Below are positions 61,195 through 64,000 of a stretch of 64,000 nucleotides of DNA, piece after piece. How positions within the stretch are numbered: the stretch's first letter is position 1; every line of letters begins with the position of its first letter. The stretch covers positions 1 to 64,000 of the forward strand of contig CAZMEX010000008.1 in assembly GCA_964565415.1 (NCBI GenBank), read 5' to 3'. The notes below the pieces were generated by a model. That model saw only the letters and a list, made by a program, of their open reading frames with translations, ran no database searches and was not told where the DNA came from. The position numbers and the translations under genes were made by a program. Origin of the DNA: JAIOSM01 sp964565415. Lineage in GTDB: Bacteria; Desulfobacterota; Desulfobacteria; Desulfobacterales; Desulfobacteraceae.

Positions 61195-64000
61195 ATGGAA
61201 CAATTAAAAATAAGCAAAAGCTCAATACAGATTAGAGATTTACCTGATCTGCCCATACATAAAAAAAAAGATGAGATCATTGAGAAAGTCATCAATAACA
61301 GTGTTGTAATAATTTCAGGTGAGACAGGTTCAGGTAAAACAACCCAGATACCCAAGTTCCTTTTGCAGGCAGGAGTGGGAAAAAAGGGAATGATCGGCTG
61401 TACCCAGCCCCGAAGGATTGCAGCTGTAAATGTTGCCTTGAGAATAGCTGAGGAGTTAGGTCAGAGGGTTGGAGATACTATAGGTTATAAAATCAGGTTT
61501 GATGATAAAGCATCAAAAAATTGTATAATTAAAATCATGACCGACGGGATTTTACTTGCTGAGACCCAGAAAGATCGGTTTTTAAAGCAATATGAGGCCA
61601 TTATTGTTGATGAGGCCCATGAGCGCAGTCTTAATATCGACTTTATCCTTGGAATATTAAGAGATCTTGTAAAAAAAAGAAAAGATTTAAAGCTCATAAT
61701 TACTTCGGCAACAATAGACACGGAAAAATTTTCCAAAGCTTTTGATAACGCACCTGTTATTGAAGTGTCAGGCAGAATGTTTCCCGTTGATGTAAAATAT
61801 ATGCCCCTGGAAACTAAAACAGACCCACCAGCTTCAAAGGTTGAAACAGAGGACGTCGAATATGTCGAAGCTGTTGCTGATGCAGTTGATTACATCCTTT
61901 CAAGATATCCAGATGGTGACATTCTTGTATTTATGCCCACTGAACAGGATATTTCTGAGACGATTGAACTTGTGAAAGCACGGCAGATCGACAAGAGAGA
62001 CCTTTTGGTTCTGCCTCTTTTTGCAAGACTTGCCGGAAAAGAGCAGCAGAAAATTTTTAAAACAGGACATTTAAGAAAAGTTATTATTTCCACAAATGTT
62101 GCTGAGACATCCCTTACAATACCTTCCATAAGATATGTAATTGATACAGGGCTTGCAAGGATACCAAGCTATTCTCCCAGAACCAGAACCACATCACTTC
62201 CAGTAAAAATGATCTCCAAGAGCAGTGCTGATCAGAGAATGGGAAGATGTGGCAGGGTAGCAAACGGCATGTGCATAAGGCTGTTTGATGAAGAAAGCTT
62301 TGAGTCAAGACCATTTTTTACATCTCCTGAAATTGTAAGAAGCAACCTTGCTGAAGTGATTTTAAGAATGATTTCCTTAAAGCTTGGAGATGTTGCTTCT
62401 TTTCCATTTATTGATTCGCCTTCGGACAAAAGCATTAAAGATGGGTTTGCAACACTGTTGGAACTTGGTGCTATTGAAGAGAAGATAATTATTAGAAATA
62501 AAAAAAAGCAAAGAATTTATAATCTTACAAAAATAGGGAAAATAATGGCGCGCATCCCTGTTGACCCTAAACTTTCCAGGATACTAATTGAAGCTGATAA
62601 AAGAGGATGCCTTGGCAAGGCAATAATTATCACATCAGCCCTTGCCCTTGCAGATCCAAGACAGAGACCAAGTGAGAAGGCTCAGCAGGCTGATCAAAAG
62701 CATGCTCAGTTTAACGATTCAAGTTCTGATTTTATATCTTATTTGAATATTTTCAAAGCATATAAAAATGCCCAGAAAAGATTGAAATCACGGTCAAAAT
62801 TAAGAAAATTCTGCAGTGATAATTTTCTCTCTTTTAGAAGATTAAGGGAGTGGGAAGATATCAGCCGACAGATAAAAAAAATTTTATCTGAAAATTTCAT
62901 CCGGGGGAAAAAAGTTGATTTTAATACAAGTACCCGGGGGCTTAAAGCAAAAACCAATGAAATCGGTGGAGAGCTTTATACTGCCATACATAAATCCCTG
63001 CTGACAGGATATCTTACAAATATTGCCCATAAAAAGGAAAAATATCTGTTTAATGCTGCCAAGGGACAGCAGGTGATGATTTTTCCCGGCTCAGGATTGT
63101 TTAAAAGCTCAAAAACGTGGATTATGGCAGCACAATTTATTCAAACAAGCAGACTCTTTGCAAGGTGTGTTGCAAACATTGACCCTGCCTGGGTTGAACA
63201 GGTGGGCAAAGAGCTCTGTACATATACATGGTCTCTGCCCCATTATGAGAAAAAAAGAGAGGAGGTGGTTGCAAGGGAGCAGGTCTCTTTGTTTGGATTG
63301 GTTCTTATAGGATCAAGAATAGTCTCCTATGGCAAAGTCAACAAAGCTGAAGCAGGGGATATATTTATCAGAAAAGCTTTGGTGGAAGGTGAACTGGATA
63401 GAAAATTTAACTTTATGATTCACAATAAAACATTGATTGAAGAGGTACAGACATTTGAAGATAAAATAAGGAAAAGAGGTGTTCTTGTTAGTGAAGATGA
63501 TATTTTCTTGTTTTATAAAGCAAGGCTTAAAAGAGATTTTTTCAATATAAGGACATTTGCAAAACACATTAAAGACAAAGATGATACTTTTTTAAGATTA
63601 ACAAAAAATGATTTGATCAAAAGCAAAGTTGACGATGATGAACTTGAAAAATTCCCTGATATGCTTGAGATGGGGAAAGCAAAATTCAAACTTGAGTATG
63701 CATTCTCTCCAGGTTCAAAAAATGATGGAGTGACTGTAAAGGTTCCTTTTGTATCAGCCCCTTCAATATCAGCCCATGCAATTGAAAAACTTGTCCCAGG
63801 TCTTTTTGAAGAGAAAATCATAAATTTGATAAAAAATCTTCCAAAAAAATACAGAACAAAACTTGTTCCTGTTTCCGAGAAAGCAACCATCATAGCAAAT
63901 CTGATGCCAAAACAGGATAAACCACTATATACTTTGTTAAGCCAATTTATAAAGGAGAGATTTAATCTTGATATCCCAGCTTCTGTCTGGTCTGATAAAA
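61195..64000 (+). CDS. hrpA: ATP-dependent RNA helicase HrpA, partial
   Basis: The gene is open to the end of the window: 935 codons are visible and the stop lies beyond. DEAH-box helicase motifs: SGETGSGKTTQIPKF (motif I), VDEAHERSLN (II), TSATIDTEKF (III), TNVAETSLTIPS (V) and DQRMGRCGRV (VI). After the helicase core come the winged-helix and HrpA-specific C-terminal regions. It acts on mRNA and ribosome processing. Full HrpA is about 1300 residues, so about a quarter is missing at the 3' side. Start ATG chosen because the next upstream ATG leads to a stop within 4 codons. Confidence 0.95.
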   Translation, partial: MEQLKISKSSIQIRDLPDLPIHKKKDEIIEKVINNSVVIISGETGSGKTTQIPKFLLQAGVGKKGMIGCTQPRRIAAVNVALRIAEELGQRVGDTIGYKIRFDDKASKNCIIKIMTDGILLAETQKDRFLKQYEAIIVDEAHERSLNIDFILGILRDLVKKRKDLKLIITSATIDTEKFSKAFDNAPVIEVSGRMFPVDVKYMPLETKTDPPASKVETEDVEYVEAVADAVDYILSRYPDGDILVFMPTEQDISETIELVKARQIDKRDLLVLPLFARLAGKEQQKIFKTGHLRKVIISTNVAETSLTIPSIRYVIDTGLARIPSYSPRTRTTSLPVKMISKSSADQRMGRCGRVANGMCIRLFDEESFESRPFFTSPEIVRSNLAEVILRMISLKLGDVASFPFIDSPSDKSIKDGFATLLELGAIEEKIIIRNKKKQRIYNLTKIGKIMARIPVDPKLSRILIEADKRGCLGKAIIITSALALADPRQRPSEKAQQADQKHAQFNDSSSDFISYLNIFKAYKNAQKRLKSRSKLRKFCSDNFLSFRRLREWEDISRQIKKILSENFIRGKKVDFNTSTRGLKAKTNEIGGELYTAIHKSLLTGYLTNIAHKKEKYLFNAAKGQQVMIFPGSGLFKSSKTWIMAAQFIQTSRLFARCVANIDPAWVEQVGKELCTYTWSLPHYEKKREEVVAREQVSLFGLVLIGSRIVSYGKVNKAEAGDIFIRKALVEGELDRKFNFMIHNKTLIEEVQTFEDKIRKRGVLVSEDDIFLFYKARLKRDFFNIRTFAKHIKDKDDTFLRLTKNDLIKSKVDDDELEKFPDMLEMGKAKFKLEYAFSPGSKNDGVTVKVPFVSAPSISAHAIEKLVPGLFEEKIINLIKNLPKKYRTKLVPVSEKATIIANLMPKQDKPLYTLLSQFIKERFNLDIPASVWSDK

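Overview
The window is AT-rich chromosomal DNA, densely coded on both strands. The gene set suggests an anaerobic member of the Desulfobacterota, probably close to Desulfobacteraceae such as Desulfobacter or Desulfobacula. Reasons are an HdrD/DsrK-like iron-sulfur protein that appears to contain selenocysteine, Na+-pump decarboxylase subunits, many acyl-CoA enzymes, and a chemotaxis operon with a receptor carrying two zinc-binding-type (CZB) modules. This placement is inferred from gene content; no rRNA is present.

Layout. 1-5.3 kb: a small protein behind a sigma-28-like promoter, then a leftward LysR-MaoC-acyl-CoA ligase operon, a phosphatase remnant and an MBL-fold hydrolase. 5.4-8.7 kb: a compact leftward three-gene cassette (ParB/Srx-like protein, nuclease-like protein, C5 cytosine methyltransferase) with its own promoter, read here as a candidate restriction or defence module. 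8.7-10.2 kb: a gene graveyard with a frameshifted crotonase-like fragment, an ATPase fragment, a GC-rich block that may be a structured RNA, and one intact NIF3/YqfO-like gene. 10.5-23.8 kb: housekeeping genes der-rarA, a thiolase behind a palindromic operator candidate, a YfcE-type phosphodiesterase, and the rightward run AI-2E permease-gyrA-radC-Cys-rich ORF-pgk-unknown ORF.

23.8-34 kb: an acetyltransferase and a leftward chemotaxis operon (receptor, hybrid CheA, CheW, CheB, CheR, HEAT-receiver protein). 34-43.7 kb: a U32 peptidase-family protein, tRNA-Arg(CCU), a MltD-like transglycosylase, and a BMP/nucleoside-type ABC importer followed by an M48 protease that may start at AUU. 43.8-50.9 kb: cNMP-binding protein-OadG-OadB, a DUF362 ferredoxin, a hybrid histidine kinase, a GntR regulator and cyclophilin. 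51-58 kb: a cysteine desulfurase, a CtlX-like hydrolase, an acyltransferase, a FapA-like protein and an unusual IspH protein fused to a UbiA-like membrane domain. 58-64 kb: parB-parA, the candidate selenoprotein and the start of hrpA, which runs off the window.

The three most notable items are the in-frame UGA with a SECIS-like hairpin in the HdrD-like gene, the IspH-UbiA fusion, and the ParB/nuclease-like/methyltransferase cassette beside decayed genes. No database search could be run. Family calls rest on motifs, length and neighbours.
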